This document shows, in pieces, positions 9,396 through 18,909 of a stretch of DNA of 64,000 bases. Source of the DNA: Chitinophaga pinensis (GTDB lineage Bacteria; Bacteroidota; Bacteroidia; B-17B0; Aurantibacillaceae); contig CAMCZO010000005.1 in assembly GCA_945887955.1 (NCBI GenBank), forward strand, positions 1-64,000, written 5' to 3'. The notes under the pieces were generated by a model. That model saw only the letters and a list, made by a program, of their open reading frames with translations. It made no database searches and was not told the DNA's origin. A program made the translations under genes and the position numbers. Each line of letters starts with the position of its first letter. The first letter of the stretch is position 1.

Positions 9396-10151
9396 TTAAT
9401 AATACTGTTGTATATGTCCGCCGCTAATTATTTGAAAGGATTTATTTTCTTTTGCTATTTTAGTTGAAATTAATTCACATCCATTTTCGGAAATTATTAA
9501 AAGTCGGTTACAGTATTTTAATAATAAGTCTAAATCGTGGGAGCTAATTAAAATGCATTTATTTTTTTCTTCACTTAATTTTTTTAGGAGAATAAAAATA
9601 TCATGTTTAGATGCATAATCTAAAAAGGCGCTCGGCTCATCTAAAAGCATAATTGGAGTTTGTTGTGCTAAAGCTTTTGCAATTATTGTTTTCTGAAATA
9701 AGCCATCACTCAATTCGGAGCTTAGTTTATTTATATGGTCTGACAAATTACAGGCTTTTATAGCCTCATTAATATAGGCTTTATGATTATTAAATAATTG
9801 ATTGAATGAATTAGAATAAGGCATTTGGCCAGATGCAACAATGTCGTATGCAGTTAAATTAAACCCTTCAATTTTTTCTGTTAAAACAACAGAAATTTGT
9901 TGCGATAGCTCCAATAAAGACATTTGTTTACGAGGTCGCTGATTAATAAAAATTTCACCAGTCAAAGGCAAAATAAGGCCGCTGATACTTTTTAATAATG
10001 TTGATTTTCCAATGCCGTTTATGCCAACAATTCCAACCATTTCGCCCATAAAAAAAGACGCATTGATGTTTTTTAAAACAGTAAGGTGACTATTGTTTTT
10101 TATATAACCTAGATCGGCATTTTTTATTGAGATACATTCTGTCTGATTCAT
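9396..10151 (-). CDS. ABC transporter ATP-binding protein (FecE/BtuD type)
   Basis: A 251-residue ATPase of the iron-siderophore/heme/cobalamin importer family. Walker A is GINGIGKST (43-51), Walker B 'IMLLDEPSA', H-loop 'ISSHD'. The signature is unusual, 'ELSDGLFQKT', where LSGGQ is expected; the D-for-G and L/F changes are tolerated in some importers. It follows the FecCD permease by 4 bases on the minus strand, so the two are translated as a unit and form the cytoplasmic motor. The substrate (iron chelate, heme or B12) cannot be decided; no TonB-dependent receptor lies nearby. Confidence 0.9.
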   Translation of the reverse strand: MNQTECISIKNADLGYIKNNSHLTVLKNINASFFMGEMVGIVGINGIGKSTLLKSISGLILPLTGEIFINQRPRKQMSLLELSQQISVVLTEKIEGFNLTAYDIVASGQMPYSNSFNQLFNNHKAYINEAIKACNLSDHINKLSSELSDGLFQKTIIAKALAQQTPIMLLDEPSAFLDYASKHDIFILLKKLSEEKNKCILISSHDLDLLLKYCNRLLIISENGCELISTKIAKENKSFQIISGGHIQQYY

Positions 10152-10155
10152 CTTA

Positions 10156-11142
10156 TTACCAGTGTTTAGTTTTAAACATTAAATAAATTACTAGCGGAGC
10201 CCCAATAAAAGTTGTTATCATGTTTATTGGCAGAGAAATGGAATTAAAAATTGAATTTGATATTGCGTCTGATATTAATAAAGTTGAGCTTCCAATAAGT
10301 ATGCATGAAAATAAATGAACTTGTTGTTTAGAGGTTTTAAAAATTAAGCGGGACACGATAGGAATAGCAATTCCTATAAATGCTATTGGTCCGCAAAAGG
10401 CAGTTGTTAAACCGGTTAATGCAGAAGAAATTAGAATTAAATAAAATCGGTTTTTGTAAAAATTTATGCCAAGATTAGTTGCGTAATTTTCTCCTAAAAG
10501 CATAGCGTTTAATGGTTTAATAAAAAACAAAATAGACAGCATAAAAATAAAATAAAATGGTAAATAAATAGTTAGATCACTAAGGTTTGTATTTGCGAGA
10601 GAGCCCATGCCCCAAACAACAAATGTTTTTAAGCTATTAGAATCAGAAAAGTATTCTAGTGAAGTTTGAATTGCACCACATATTTGAGAAATCATTAAAC
10701 CTATTAAAAGTAATATCACATTACTGCTTATTTTTTTAGAAATAAATAGTATTAGAATTGTAACTATAAAACTTCCTGTTATAGCAGATAAAACTATAAA
10801 CCCTTTTCCATAAAAATAATTAGTCATAAAACTAAATGAGCTACCTGCTAAAATACTTGCAGCTACCATTAACGAAGCGCCAGAGCTTATTCCTAATACA
10901 TAAGGCCCTGCCAAAGGGTTTCTAAAGATTATTTGTAAAATCAAACCAGATAGTGCTAGTGAAGATCCAGCAAGAATAGCGGTGATTGATTTTGGAACAC
11001 GAATTTGCCAAAAAATAAAATTATTCGTAAAAGTTATTTGATTATTTAAATCCTCTGATCCACCATACCATAAACTTAAGAAGCATGAGGCTAAAAAAAA
11101 GAGCATCAAGAAGCTAAATTTTATTGAAATATTATTTTGCAA
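10156..11142 (-). CDS. FecCD family ABC transporter permease
   Basis: A 328-residue hydrophobic protein with about nine to ten membrane segments. It carries the FecCD/BtuC signatures: 'FWQIRVPKSITAILAGSSLALSGLILQIIFRNPLAGPYVLGISSGAS' split over segments 2-3, 'VWGMGSL', and 'GPIAFIGIAIPIVSRLI'. It is the membrane channel of the importer made with the ATPase (4 bases downstream) and the lipoprotein (70 bases upstream). The start is uncertain: the frame opens at TTG (11142) giving a basic 'KFSF' leader before the first helix; the first ATG is at 11106. A TAGCTTTG sequence over the TTG (11147-11140) matches the -7 consensus, which would favour the later start, but no -33 element supports it. Confidence 0.88.
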   Translation of the reverse strand: MQNNISIKFSFLMLFFLASCFLSLWYGGSEDLNNQITFTNNFIFWQIRVPKSITAILAGSSLALSGLILQIIFRNPLAGPYVLGISSGASLMVAASILAGSSFSFMTNYFYGKGFIVLSAITGSFIVTILILFISKKISSNVILLLIGLMISQICGAIQTSLEYFSDSNSLKTFVVWGMGSLANTNLSDLTIYLPFYFIFMLSILFFIKPLNAMLLGENYATNLGINFYKNRFYLILISSALTGLTTAFCGPIAFIGIAIPIVSRLIFKTSKQQVHLFSCILIGSSTLLISDAISNSIFNSISLPINMITTFIGAPLVIYLMFKTKHW

Positions 11143-11212
11143 AGCTAAGATTTATAATAAAAAATTATAAACGAAGATATATCAAAAAATTTAATCTTTA
11201 GATTTATAAAAT

Positions 11213-12370
11213 TTAGTTTATTTTTTTATAAAAAGTTAATTTATTAGAAATAGAATTGATTAATTCAGGATGAAAAATTAAAATTAAATCATTTAAAATT
11301 TTATTGGGATAAATCATCCCTGTTTCCCAATATTTACTATATCCAAGAGCATTAGTGTTTTTATTATTATTGTATAAATTACCAACTTTAAATGCATTAA
11401 ACTCTCGATATCTATTTTCAAAGCCTAATAATTCTTTTTTTGTTTTAATATTAGATAAGTTAATCCAAAATTCTGCTTTATTTGCTTTCGAGAAAACTTG
11501 TTCAAAGCTTAAAGGAAAGCTTCCTGTATTAATATCATTAGCCCAAATATAATTTGCGTTGGCATCTTTGATTAATTGAGCTATATAACTATTTCCTCCA
11601 GGAACATACCAAGCATCACTATATTTTATCTCAGTAAAAACGCTTGGTTTATAACTTGAGTTTTTAGCTATTTTTTTTAATTCTAAATAATTTTTTTCTA
11701 TTTCATTAAAAAGCGAATCGGCTAGTTCTTTTTTGTTTACAAAGGCAGCAAAAAATTTAATCCATTCGGCTCTAGCTAGAGGAGAAGATTCAAGGTGATC
11801 AAGAATTATTGCAATAGGAATACCTGTTTGATCAAGTTTTTTATTTTTGTCTTTTTCACCCTCACCCATTCCAAAAGAAAAAATAATATCAGGAGATAGC
11901 GTTATGGTTTTTTCTAAATCAATTTGAGGTCCTTTTGACAATTCGATAATTTTATTTGACTTTTGTTTTTCAATTATTTGAATATTGGTTATGTAATCAA
12001 CATTGTCTATAGCGGCAATCGAATTAATACAATTTAATTCGCATAGCATTGCTGAATAAATGCTACTTAATGCTGCAATTTTATTACAAGGAGAATTGAT
12101 AAAAAAAGTATTTTTTGAATTTGCCCTTAGTTTATTTACCGTTTTATAAATATAAAATACAGCAGTGGTATCTATGCTGTTCTTGTTACCAAATAGACAA
12201 ACTTTTGTAATTTTATGAGAATATATAATAGTAAATCGTTTAGCATACTTTATCTCTATATTTTTTTCTAGTATAGTTTTTTGCTTAATTATATTTTGAT
12301 CTGGAGCTTGGCAGCTCATCATAATAAAATAGAAGGAACAATGAAAGTATAATAATTTACTAAGCTTCAT
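11213..12370 (-). CDS. ABC transporter substrate-binding lipoprotein (BtuF/FepB-like)
   Basis: A 385-residue TroA/BtuF-fold binding protein. A short hydrophobic leader ends in a lipobox (MMSC, Cys about residue 20), so it is anchored as a lipoprotein. Two lobes are linked by a long helix: 'AALSSIYSAMLCELN', 'EKTITLSPDIIFSFGMGEG' and 'SFPLSFEQVFSKANKAEFWIN' are typical of the family. It would deliver a chelated metal or corrinoid to the permease and ATPase encoded next. Its ATG overlaps the end of the sensor kinase gene by 11 bases, so it is translationally joined to the mfd-kinase pair. Ligand unknown. Confidence 0.85.
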   Translation of the reverse strand: MKLSKLLYFHCSFYFIMMSCQAPDQNIIKQKTILEKNIEIKYAKRFTIIYSHKITKVCLFGNKNSIDTTAVFYIYKTVNKLRANSKNTFFINSPCNKIAALSSIYSAMLCELNCINSIAAIDNVDYITNIQIIEKQKSNKIIELSKGPQIDLEKTITLSPDIIFSFGMGEGEKDKNKKLDQTGIPIAIILDHLESSPLARAEWIKFFAAFVNKKELADSLFNEIEKNYLELKKIAKNSSYKPSVFTEIKYSDAWYVPGGNSYIAQLIKDANANYIWANDINTGSFPLSFEQVFSKANKAEFWINLSNIKTKKELLGFENRYREFNAFKVGNLYNNNKNTNALGYSKYWETGMIYPNKILNDLILIFHPELINSISNKLTFYKKIN

Positions 12371-13334
12371 TTAATTTGATTTCGAAGGTAATTCCTTTTG
12401 GCAGATTATTTTTTACTACTATTTCTCCTTTATGACCTTTTACAATTTGTTTTACAATATATAAACCAAGGCCTGTTCCTTTTGAGTTTCTGATGTTTTC
12501 ATTTTCAGCACGAAAAAATTTTGTAAAAACGTTTACTTTATCTTTATCAGAAATGCCACAACCATTATCGCTTATTTTGAAAGTAATAAATTCGTTTTCG
12601 CATATTAAATCGATATAAATATTTTTTGGATCAAGGCTATATTTTACAGCATTATCAACTAAATTTGTTATGATTGAAGGGAATGAAAATTCGTCGATTG
12701 AAGCAAATAAATTGTCTTGAATGCAAACAGTAATTTCTCCTAATTCAATTTCTTTTTTATAGTATCGATTTATAACTTGATTTATAATTTGGCTAAGATT
12801 TTGTTTTTTTAATTTAAAATCAAATTCGTTGGCGTCCATGCGGCTGGCAATAAGAACGTTATCTATTAGTGAATTTAAACGCTCTGTTTCTTTTAATGCA
12901 GTATTAATTAAATCGTGTTGAGTGGATTCATTTAATTTTTGTTTTAATAAGGTTTGTAGCTGAAGTTTGGTTGCTGCAATGGGAGTTTTTAATTCGTGAG
13001 TGACACTTAAAAAAAAGTTTTTTTGTTGATTATTTAAAGCACTTTCTTTTTCTTGCGCCAACTTTATTTTATAAACACCAAAAAGGAGTAATAATAAAAA
13101 AACGCTTCCTTCGCTAACAATCATTATGGTTTGCATATTTTTTTTATGATGTAAAACAGCAATATCTTTTTTTAATTGAATTTCATTCGGGGAACTAAGC
13201 TCGATAAGTTTTTGTTTTTCATCAATTATTTTTCCATTTTGGGTTACTAATAAAAATTCCCACCATAAAAATTGCAAAAGAATATAAACTAATAGAACTA
13301 TAAAAATTATTTTAGAATTAGATTTAATTTTCAT
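12360..13334 (-). CDS. Sensor histidine kinase (orphan)
   Basis: A 324-residue membrane kinase. Segment 1 (about 9-29) and segment 2 (about 68-88) enclose a short periplasmic loop of roughly 40 residues. HisKA follows with the H-box 'SVTHELKTPIAATK', then HATPase_c with 'NLVDNAVKYS', 'DNGCGIS', 'FTKFFR' and 'GTGLGLYIVK'. All catalytic boxes are intact. No response regulator gene is adjacent, unlike most Bacteroidota pairs; its partner must be elsewhere. The gene overlaps mfd by 11 bases at its start and the binding-lipoprotein gene by 11 bases at its end. The signal is unknown; the importer linkage hints at metal or cofactor sensing, which is inference. Confidence 0.93.
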   Translation of the reverse strand: MKIKSNSKIIFIVLLVYILLQFLWWEFLLVTQNGKIIDEKQKLIELSSPNEIQLKKDIAVLHHKKNMQTIMIVSEGSVFLLLLLFGVYKIKLAQEKESALNNQQKNFFLSVTHELKTPIAATKLQLQTLLKQKLNESTQHDLINTALKETERLNSLIDNVLIASRMDANEFDFKLKKQNLSQIINQVINRYYKKEIELGEITVCIQDNLFASIDEFSFPSIITNLVDNAVKYSLDPKNIYIDLICENEFITFKISDNGCGISDKDKVNVFTKFFRAENENIRNSKGTGLGLYIVKQIVKGHKGEIVVKNNLPKGITFEIKLNEA

Positions 13335-16300
13335 TGTTGGCTTCTTGAGGGATTTGAATAAGGGATTCTATTTGAGACAAAACTTCATCAGCGCGTTTTA
13401 TGGATTTTACATCGTCGATAGCTAAATATAATTTACCATTTTGTTCTTTTAGTTTGCACAAACTATGATATTTTTGACTAAACATGAGTGAGCCTTGAAA
13501 TATTGGGCTAGAAAAGTATTCACTTTTTTGTTTGTTTAAAAAATATGCAAACATTTTATTGTTTTTTAGAGTTAATTTTTCGAATCCTAATTTCATGGCT
13601 TTCCATCGCATTTTAACAACTCTAATTAATTCAATTGTTTCAATTGGAACAGGGCCAAAACGATCTTTTAAATTTTTTTCAAAAATCAATAAATCTTCTT
13701 CTTTTGTTATGTTATCTAATTCTCGATATAACAACAATCTTTCAGTAATACTGTTTATATAAATATCTGGTATTAGTAATTGAAGATCTGTATCAATAAC
13801 TGTTTCTTTTACAAACTGTCTTGAAAATACGGATTTATTTTGTGTTTCTCCATTTTCGTTAACTATTTCTTTGTACCAATTTTCTTCTTTTAGTTCTTCA
13901 ACCGCTTCGTTTAAAATTTTCATATAGGTATCAAAACCCATGTCGTTTATAAAGCCACTTTGTTCGCCACCCAATAAGTTTCCGGCTCCTCTAATGTCTA
14001 AATCGCGCATCGCAATTTGGAAACCGCTTCCTAAATCATTAAAATCAACTATTGCTTTTAATCTTTTACGTGCTTCGCCTGATAGTAAAATTTGTGCGGG
14101 AGCGAATAAAAAACAAAACGCTTTTTTATTACTTCTTCCTACACGGCCTCGCATTTGATGTAAATCGCTTAAACCAAAGTTCTGAGCATCGTTTATTATT
14201 ATTGTATTTGCATTACTTATATCTAAGCCACTTTCAATAATGGTGGTTGCAATAAGAACATCATAATCGCCTTCCATAAATCCTAACATTACTTTTTCAA
14301 GTTTATCTCCATCCATTTGCCCGTGGCCGATAGCAATTCTAGCATCTGGAACTAAACGTTGAATAATTCCAGCAATGTCAGTAATATTTTGAACTTTATT
14401 ATGTACAAAAAAAACCTGGCCGCTTCTGTTTAATTCATAGCTAATTACGTCTCGAATCAACTCTTCGTTAAAAGAATGCAATTCAGTTTGAACAGGATAC
14501 CTATTTTGAGGAGGAGTAGAGATGACAGAAAGATCACGCGCGCCCATCAAGCTAAATTGCAATGTTCTGGGAATTGGAGTTGCGGTAAGGGTTAGGGTAT
14601 CAATTGTTGATTTAAATGTTTTAAGTTTATCTTTTACTCCAACTCCAAATTTTTGTTCTTCGTCAATAATTAATAAGCCTACATCTTTAAATTTCACATC
14701 TTTTCCTACTAATTTATGAGTTCCAATTATAATATCAATTCTACCATCGCCTAATTTTTTAATAATTTCTTTGGTTTCTTTAGAGCTTCTAAATCTATTG
14801 ATATAGTCTATATTACATGGCAGATCTTTGAGCCTTTCTTTAAAAGTTTTAAAATGTTGATAAGCTAAAATAGTAGTTGGCACTAATATAGCCACTTGTT
14901 TACTATCACAAACGGCCTTAAATGCAGCTCGAATTGCAATTTCTGTTTTCCCGAATCCAACATCTCCACAAACTAATCTATCCATAGGATGAGGTTTTTC
15001 CATATCCCGTTTAACATCGTTGGTTACTTTAAGTTGATCAGGCGTATCTTCGTAAATAAAAGACGCTTCAAGTTCGTGTTGTAAATAATTATCTTTTTGA
15101 AACGAAAAACCTGGTTTTGATTTTCGCTCGGCATACAATTTAATTAAGTCGTAAGCAAGTTCTTTTACGTTTCGTTTTGTTTTATTTTTTAAATTTTGCC
15201 ATGTCGCACTTCCCAATTTATCAATTCTTGGTACTTGCCCTTCTTTACCGCTAAATTTGCTAATTCTATGTAAACTATGAATGCTAACATATAAAGCGTC
15301 GTTATCTTTAAATAATAATTTAACGCTTTCTTGTTCTTTGCCATTTATATTTAATTTTTGTAGACCAGCGAAACGACCAATTCCATGGTCAATATGAGTT
15401 ACATAGTCGCCTGGATTTAAAGTTAAAAGTTCTTTTAAAGTAAAAGTTTCGGCGCTTTTATGTTTTAGGTCTTTAAGTTTAAATCTGTGGTAGCGTTCAA
15501 AAATTTGATGATCGGTATAAATTGCAATTTTTAAATCTTCATCAATAAATCCTTCGTGTATATTTAATGGAAGGTAGTTAATAAGACTATCGTAGGTTTT
15601 ATTTTCTTTAGCTAGCAGATCGTTAAAAATTGAAATTAATCTTTCGGCTTGTTTATTATTATCGGTAAGAAAATAATTTTGAAAGCCATTATTTTTATTT
15701 TCTTTTAAATTTGAAATAAGTAAATCGAAGTTTTTATTAAAACTTGGTTGTGGTTTTTGATTAAACTCTATTCTGTTTTTGCTAAGTACTGATTTTATTC
15801 CAAATTCGAAACAAGTATATTCTTTTAATAAAACTTTTAATTCATTAGAATTGGCATACAATTTTTCTGGTAAAACTTGTGTTATTTCTCCAAGATAATT
15901 TTTGTGTGCTTTTTTCGCTGATTCGAGTTTTTTTTCAAAAACATCAAAAGCAAATTCTACATCATCAAAAAATAAGAGGGTGTTAGAAGAGCTAAAATAT
16001 TCTAAAAGTAACCCTTTTTCATCTATAAATAAAGAAGAATTAATGTTTGGAATAATGGTGATAAATTCGAAAACGGCATTGGAAAGTTGAGAAGATGGGT
16101 CGAATGTTTTAATTGCTTCAACATCGTTTCCAAACAACTCAATACGATAAGGAAGTTCGTTCGCAAAAGAATAAATGTCAATTATGCCGCCTCTAATACT
16201 AAACTGCCCTGGTTCATAAACAAAATCGACTAGTTCAAATTTAAATGAAATTAAAAACTCCGAAATAAATTGAATTGATAGCTTTTCGTTTTTTTTTATT

Positions 16301-16713
16301 TGCAATGTATTTTTATGCAATTGTTTTTTTAAAGCAACTTTTTCTGATAGTGCTTGAGGATAGGTTATTACAACTCCTGAAAAACTTTCTTTAGCTATTA
16401 AATTTAAAACCTCTGCTCTTTCTTGAATATTGGCATTTGTTGTTTTTTCTATTTGATAGGGCTGCTTGTAGCTTTCAGGAAAAAATAAAATTTGATTATC
16501 AGGCATTAGAGCATCCATATCATTTAAAAGATAGGCCGCTTTTTCTTTATCAGAGGCAATAATAACACATGTTTTTTTTGTTTTAGCAAGAAGTGATTGA
16601 ATAAAAAAAGACAAAGAGGATCCGTTTAAACCATTTAAATAATGGTTTTGAGAAAGGGGATTATCGGCTAATTTAGAATGAAAAATTCCTTCTAGCGATT
16701 TATTTAAGATCAT
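13324..16713 (-). CDS. mfd: Transcription-repair coupling factor
   Basis: A 1129-residue Mfd of full length. Domains in order: UvrB-homology N terminus (about 1-330), RNA polymerase-interaction CarD-like domain (starting near 'LNPGDYVTHIDHGIGRFAG'), a RecG-type helicase with Walker A 'GDVGFGKTE', Walker B-type 'IDEEQKFG', motif III 'TLTATPIPRT', motif V-VI 'ATTIIESGLDI' and 'QMRGRVGRS', and the C-terminal TRCF domain. It displaces stalled RNA polymerase and recruits UvrA for strand-specific repair. It is the first gene of the minus-strand set with the sensor kinase (11-base overlap). ATG at 16713, divergent from the Omp28-like gene by 164 bases. Confidence 0.97.
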   Translation of the reverse strand: MILNKSLEGIFHSKLADNPLSQNHYLNGLNGSSLSFFIQSLLAKTKKTCVIIASDKEKAAYLLNDMDALMPDNQILFFPESYKQPYQIEKTTNANIQERAEVLNLIAKESFSGVVITYPQALSEKVALKKQLHKNTLQIKKNEKLSIQFISEFLISFKFELVDFVYEPGQFSIRGGIIDIYSFANELPYRIELFGNDVEAIKTFDPSSQLSNAVFEFITIIPNINSSLFIDEKGLLLEYFSSSNTLLFFDDVEFAFDVFEKKLESAKKAHKNYLGEITQVLPEKLYANSNELKVLLKEYTCFEFGIKSVLSKNRIEFNQKPQPSFNKNFDLLISNLKENKNNGFQNYFLTDNNKQAERLISIFNDLLAKENKTYDSLINYLPLNIHEGFIDEDLKIAIYTDHQIFERYHRFKLKDLKHKSAETFTLKELLTLNPGDYVTHIDHGIGRFAGLQKLNINGKEQESVKLLFKDNDALYVSIHSLHRISKFSGKEGQVPRIDKLGSATWQNLKNKTKRNVKELAYDLIKLYAERKSKPGFSFQKDNYLQHELEASFIYEDTPDQLKVTNDVKRDMEKPHPMDRLVCGDVGFGKTEIAIRAAFKAVCDSKQVAILVPTTILAYQHFKTFKERLKDLPCNIDYINRFRSSKETKEIIKKLGDGRIDIIIGTHKLVGKDVKFKDVGLLIIDEEQKFGVGVKDKLKTFKSTIDTLTLTATPIPRTLQFSLMGARDLSVISTPPQNRYPVQTELHSFNEELIRDVISYELNRSGQVFFVHNKVQNITDIAGIIQRLVPDARIAIGHGQMDGDKLEKVMLGFMEGDYDVLIATTIIESGLDISNANTIIINDAQNFGLSDLHQMRGRVGRSNKKAFCFLFAPAQILLSGEARKRLKAIVDFNDLGSGFQIAMRDLDIRGAGNLLGGEQSGFINDMGFDTYMKILNEAVEELKEENWYKEIVNENGETQNKSVFSRQFVKETVIDTDLQLLIPDIYINSITERLLLYRELDNITKEEDLLIFEKNLKDRFGPVPIETIELIRVVKMRWKAMKLGFEKLTLKNNKMFAYFLNKQKSEYFSSPIFQGSLMFSQKYHSLCKLKEQNGKLYLAIDDVKSIKRADEVLSQIESLIQIPQEANNEN

Positions 16714-16877
16714 TTTAGTACAGGTAAAATTAAGAATAATTCGCTATAGAATGCTAATCACATTTATACTTCTTGCAATTTATTTTTTGAAGAAAATTAA
16801 TCTTGATAATTTTTTTTTAAATCAAATAACATTATTATCTTAGAAGAAATTAATTTATCTAAAAATACAGAAGATTT

Positions 16878-18836
16878 ATGAAAAAAAAAGTATTTTCAAT
16901 TTGCATCGTTTTAATAGGGCTTAATAGTTTTTCGCAAACCCCTCGATTATCTTTATACGAAGAATTTACTGGCGAAACTTGCCCGCCATGCGCATCAGCT
17001 AACCCCCCGTTAAATCTTTTGTTGGCATCCCCAACAAATACACCAAAAATTGTTGCTATTAAATGGCAAGTTCCTATTCCTTCTGCGCCATCTAATACAT
17101 GGTCGTTATATCAAACCAATAAAGTAGAAATTGATTGGAGATGGAAAAGTGTTGCAAATGGAGGTTATGGCTATATTCCAGCAATTAATTCAGCCCCATC
17201 GGGCAAGATTGATGGAGAAGCGCCTACTGTTTTTGGTGCAGCCTCAGCCCACCCGGCAAATCTAAATAACAATGTCATTTCTACTGCTCAATCTTTTACA
17301 TCTGCTTTTTCAATTTCTGTTTCTCGTGCATGGGATGCAAGCTGTAGTTCAATTAACTTAACGGTAAGTATTGCAGCAACTGCTAACTTTACTGCTGTTG
17401 GGGCCTTAAAATTCAGAACAGTAATGGTTGAAAATAACATCGACTTCCTGACTGCTCCCGGATCAAACGGCGAAAAACATTTTGAAGACGTAGCCATTAA
17501 ATCTTTTCCAACTCTTCAATCAGGAATTTCGATGGCATCTAATTGGATAGTAAGCCAAACTCAAACATTTACACTTAATTGCCCTATTCCATCTTATGCT
17601 AGAAAAAAAGAAGAAATTGCTTTTGTTGGATTTATTCAAGATGATGGAAACCAAAGAGTAGCTCAGGCAGTGAGAGTTCAAAAATCAGTATTATCTAATG
17701 ATGCCATAGCTTTATCAGCTAAAGTAGCAGCAACTTGTTCTTCAACAATTTCGCCTATAATTTCTGTCTATAATAATGGATTAAATGCAATTACTGCATT
17801 AACCATTACACCTTATATAGATGGAGCCATTGCCCCAACTATATCTTGGAATGGTAATATTGCTCCGGCAACTTCTGCTACCATTTCTTTAAATACTATT
17901 TCTTCGCCAACCAATACAGGCGCCCATACCTTTTCATATAATATTTCGGCAATGAATGGAACAGATGGAAATATGACTAATAATTCGACTAAAGTATCTT
18001 ATTTAGTTGCTTCTGATTTTCAAGGATCTCCTGTTTCAGAAGATTTTGCTTTAACAAATTTTCCGCCTGTTAAATGGGCTGCAGTTAATTCAAATTCAGG
18101 ACCTTCTTGGACAAGAGTTACTAATGCTGGAGGATATAATTTGTCGACGCAATGTACTAAATACGACTTTTTTAATAATAAAGTAATTGGCGACATGGAC
18201 GAATTATTTATTACTCCAATGAATTTATCTGGCACTGCAGCTCCAGTTTTATCATTTGATTATGCTTATGCGCAACGTGATGCTAATAGTAATGATAAAT
18301 TAGAGGTGATGGTGTCTAATAATTGTGGTTCGTCATGGACTAATGTTTATAGTAGCTCGGGTTACACATTAGCTACTGCACTTCCTATGCCAATGGCTTA
18401 TTTGCCAGATGTTAATGATATAAGTCAATGGCAAACGGTTACAATTAATTTAAATGGTTATAATTCAGCATCTGTTTTAGTAAAATTTGTAGTTACTAAT
18501 GATAATGGAAATAATTTATATATTGATAATGTAAATTTAAATCAAACACAACCTGTTGGACTTATAAAAGAAACTAAATTAAGTAATCAAGTAAGTATTT
18601 TTCCAAATCCCACAAGTGGCAATGCTACTTTAAAAGTTTTCTCATTGACTTCTGGAAAATCTAAATTGATTTTAATTAACACTATGGGACAAATCGTTTC
18701 ATCAAAAACGATTGATTTATTTTCAGGAAATAACAATATACTTATAGATACAAAAGAGTTTTCAAACGGCATTTATTCAGTTATACTAGAAACTGCAACT
18801 GAAACTGTGGTTAAAAAAATATCAATTTCTAAATAA
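16878..18836 (+). CDS. Omp28-related secreted T9SS cargo protein
   Basis: A 652-residue exported protein. Signal peptide 1-19 (ends SFSQ). Residues about 25-270 resemble the Omp28 outer-membrane protein family first seen in Porphyromonas, with a thioredoxin-like 'EEFTGETCPPCASANP' in which C35 and C38 form a CxxC pair. A middle region of beta-sandwich type follows, including a 'choice of anchor'-like segment ('SEDFALTNFPPVKWAAVN', 'DELFITPMNLSG', 'LSFDYAYA', 'WQTVTINLNGY', about 385-555). The last 75 residues are a type A T9SS sorting domain (IFPNPTSGN to KKISISK). It may be a surface thiol-active protein; redox activity is not proven. A strong terminator follows. Confidence 0.85.
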   Translation: MKKKVFSICIVLIGLNSFSQTPRLSLYEEFTGETCPPCASANPPLNLLLASPTNTPKIVAIKWQVPIPSAPSNTWSLYQTNKVEIDWRWKSVANGGYGYIPAINSAPSGKIDGEAPTVFGAASAHPANLNNNVISTAQSFTSAFSISVSRAWDASCSSINLTVSIAATANFTAVGALKFRTVMVENNIDFLTAPGSNGEKHFEDVAIKSFPTLQSGISMASNWIVSQTQTFTLNCPIPSYARKKEEIAFVGFIQDDGNQRVAQAVRVQKSVLSNDAIALSAKVAATCSSTISPIISVYNNGLNAITALTITPYIDGAIAPTISWNGNIAPATSATISLNTISSPTNTGAHTFSYNISAMNGTDGNMTNNSTKVSYLVASDFQGSPVSEDFALTNFPPVKWAAVNSNSGPSWTRVTNAGGYNLSTQCTKYDFFNNKVIGDMDELFITPMNLSGTAAPVLSFDYAYAQRDANSNDKLEVMVSNNCGSSWTNVYSSSGYTLATALPMPMAYLPDVNDISQWQTVTINLNGYNSASVLVKFVVTNDNGNNLYIDNVNLNQTQPVGLIKETKLSNQVSIFPNPTSGNATLKVFSLTSGKSKLILINTMGQIVSSKTIDLFSGNNNILIDTKEFSNGIYSVILETATETVVKKISISK

Positions 18837-18855
18837 TTAATTTCTAAAACTATTA

Positions 18856-18889
18856 AATCCCCGTTATTAAACTAACGGGGATTTTTTTA
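18856..18889 (+). terminator. Rho-independent terminator
   Basis: CCCCGTTA (18859-18866) pairs perfectly with TAACGGGG (18873-18880) around a six-base loop, extended by three A-T pairs, followed by a run of seven T. It ends the Omp28-like gene 20 bases after its stop. On the minus strand the downstream bases are also T-rich, so it may serve the convergent pafA gene too. Confidence 0.92.
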
Positions 18890-18909
18890 TTTAGTTAATA
18901 AAGTAAAAG

